From assembly GCA_943329505.2 (NCBI GenBank), contig CALQED020000092.1:1-5905 (forward strand): a DNA stretch of 5,905 nt, written 5' to 3'. The position numbers and the translations under genes were made by a program. Every line of letters starts with the position of its first letter. The first letter of the stretch is position 1. The DNA comes from Polynucleobacter meluiroseus. Its GTDB lineage: Bacteria > Pseudomonadota > Gammaproteobacteria > Burkholderiales > Burkholderiaceae. Shown here one piece after another: positions 4,945 through 5,905 of this stretch. The notes below the pieces were generated by a model. The model was not told where the DNA came from. It made no database searches and saw nothing but the letters and a program-made list of their open reading frames with translations.

Positions 4945-5905
4945 ATGAAAAGAATCTTCCTAATATTCTGTAGTTTATTTATCTCTAATATCTGCTGGTC
5001 TGCAGATGAATACCCAAATAGACCAATTACATTTATTCTGGCTGTCGAGCCAGGATCTGATGGAGACGTTCTAGCTAGGCCTTTGATGCAGCGGGTCTCA
5101 AAAATACTAGGTCAACCTATATTAATAGTAAATAAACCTGGTGCTGGTAGCGTTATTGGATATAAAGAGATTCACGCTGCTAAGCCAGATGGCTATACAC
5201 TTGGCTGGACCTCGGCAACGATTATTACCAACAAACTACAAGGGGTCTCAAATCTTGACTATCGAGACTTCACGCAACTTGGCGCATATGCCACCTTTTT
5301 TCCCATTCTGATTGCATCAAATTCAAGTGATGTCAAGTTTACGAATATGCAGGAGGTAGTTGCGTACGCAAAAGCAAATCCAGGAAAAATTAATCTTGCC
5401 ACTGCCGGTGTAGGACAAAGCTGGTGGGTAGGAGCGAAAACATTCTTGACGGGCACAAACTTGGATATGACAGGCGTTCCCGTCACCGGAGCTGGTGCAG
5501 CAGTAGCCACTCTAGTAGCGGGAGGGCACGCTGAATTAGGCGTCTCAGGTCTTGCCTCGGCAAGACCTATGCTTCAAGGCGGACAAGTAAGATATATTGC
5601 GCCGATTGCCGATGGCAGAGCTTCCGCTCCTTACGATAAATTTCCAACCTTAAAAGAGCTTGGGTATAACGCTAGCTGGGAGTCTACGAATGCAATCATT
5701 GGCCCTCCTAATTTACCCAAGGATATTACTGCTACTCTAGTAGCGGCAATTGAAAAAGCTGCTAATGATCCTGAATTCATTAAATATGTAACTGATAGGG
5801 ATGCGCGCTGGGAATATTTAGCACCAGATAAAATTTTTCCAAGCTTCGATAAAAGACGTACTATTGTTCGCGAAATTATGCAAAAAGCTGGGCTACTAAA
5901 AGAAA
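4945..5905 (+). CDS. Second Bug/TctC-family periplasmic solute-binding protein, 3' end cut by the window
   Basis: The frame is open from the ATG at 4945 to the right edge, 320 codons, and the ending (MQKAGLLKE) resembles a normal Bug C-terminus, so only a few codons are missing. A signal peptide, MKRIFLIFCSLFISNICWSA, probably cleaves after residue 20, before DEYP. Family features include YPNRPITFI, PILIVNKPGAGSVIG, AAKPDGYTLGW, YAKANPGKINLAT, and the C-lobe segments GAGAAVATLVAGGHAELG and FPTLKELGY. The first pocket loop, normally PGG-x2-D, reads PGSDGD (36-41), keeping D41 and R45 but losing the second Gly. The protein is clearly diverged from the Bug protein upstream of the operon, so it is not a recent duplicate. 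It should bind an anionic organic solute in the periplasm. It lies 57 bp after the IclR gene on the same strand. No TctA/TctB permease is visible. Confidence 0.92.
   Translation, partial: MKRIFLIFCSLFISNICWSADEYPNRPITFILAVEPGSDGDVLARPLMQRVSKILGQPILIVNKPGAGSVIGYKEIHAAKPDGYTLGWTSATIITNKLQGVSNLDYRDFTQLGAYATFFPILIASNSSDVKFTNMQEVVAYAKANPGKINLATAGVGQSWWVGAKTFLTGTNLDMTGVPVTGAGAAVATLVAGGHAELGVSGLASARPMLQGGQVRYIAPIADGRASAPYDKFPTLKELGYNASWESTNAIIGPPNLPKDITATLVAAIEKAANDPEFIKYVTDRDARWEYLAPDKIFPSFDKRRTIVREIMQKAGLLKE

Noticed and set aside
5259..5510. Minus-strand open frame opposite the second Bug gene
   Set aside because: The plus strand is continuously open with a signal peptide and Bug motifs, so this is a shadow.
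1..5905. Mobile element, defence system, toxin-antitoxin or CRISPR content
   Set aside because: No transposase or integrase frames, terminal repeats, spaced direct repeats or small paired genes were seen; every long frame fits a metabolic, transport or regulatory family.

Overview
The window looks like a metabolic accessory locus from a betaproteobacterium. The evidence is two Bug/TctC-type periplasmic binding proteins, a family greatly expanded in Burkholderiales, placed beside a CoA-transferase, an acyl-CoA dehydrogenase, a CitE-like lyase and an IclR regulator. The modest GC content (low-to-mid 40s percent by eye) and short intergenic gaps would suit a streamlined freshwater Burkholderiaceae such as Polynucleobacter. 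The genus is inference; no rRNA or other marker gene is present.

Layout. A tightly packed minus-strand operon runs leftward from about 3943 to beyond position 1. In transcription order it encodes a Bug solute-binding protein (2957-3943), an Asp/Glu-racemase superfamily enzyme (2118-2915), an HpcH/HpaI (CitE-like) lyase (1229-2113), an acyl-CoA dehydrogenase (90-1232, ATGA overlap with the lyase), and the first 27 codons of a family III CoA-transferase (1-81). A 185-bp divergent control region (3944-4128) separates it from a plus-strand IclR regulator (4129-4887). A second, divergent Bug protein (4945 to the right edge) follows it and lacks only its last codons.

How the genes may work together (inference). 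A periplasmic protein captures an organic acid, the CoA-transferase activates it, the acyl-CoA dehydrogenase desaturates it, a hydratase (not in the window) adds water, and the CitE-like lyase cleaves the hydroxyacyl-CoA. The racemase-family enzyme probably adjusts stereochemistry or geometry of a pathway acid. IclR probably senses an intermediate and acts at a perfect GTTCAT-N4-ATGAAC dyad between the divergent promoters. The substrate cannot be read from the sequence.

No mobile element, CRISPR array, tRNA or rRNA gene was seen. The families are individually known. The points of interest are the gene combination, the control region, a relocated catalytic base in the dehydrogenase, and the altered ligand-pocket motif in the second Bug protein.
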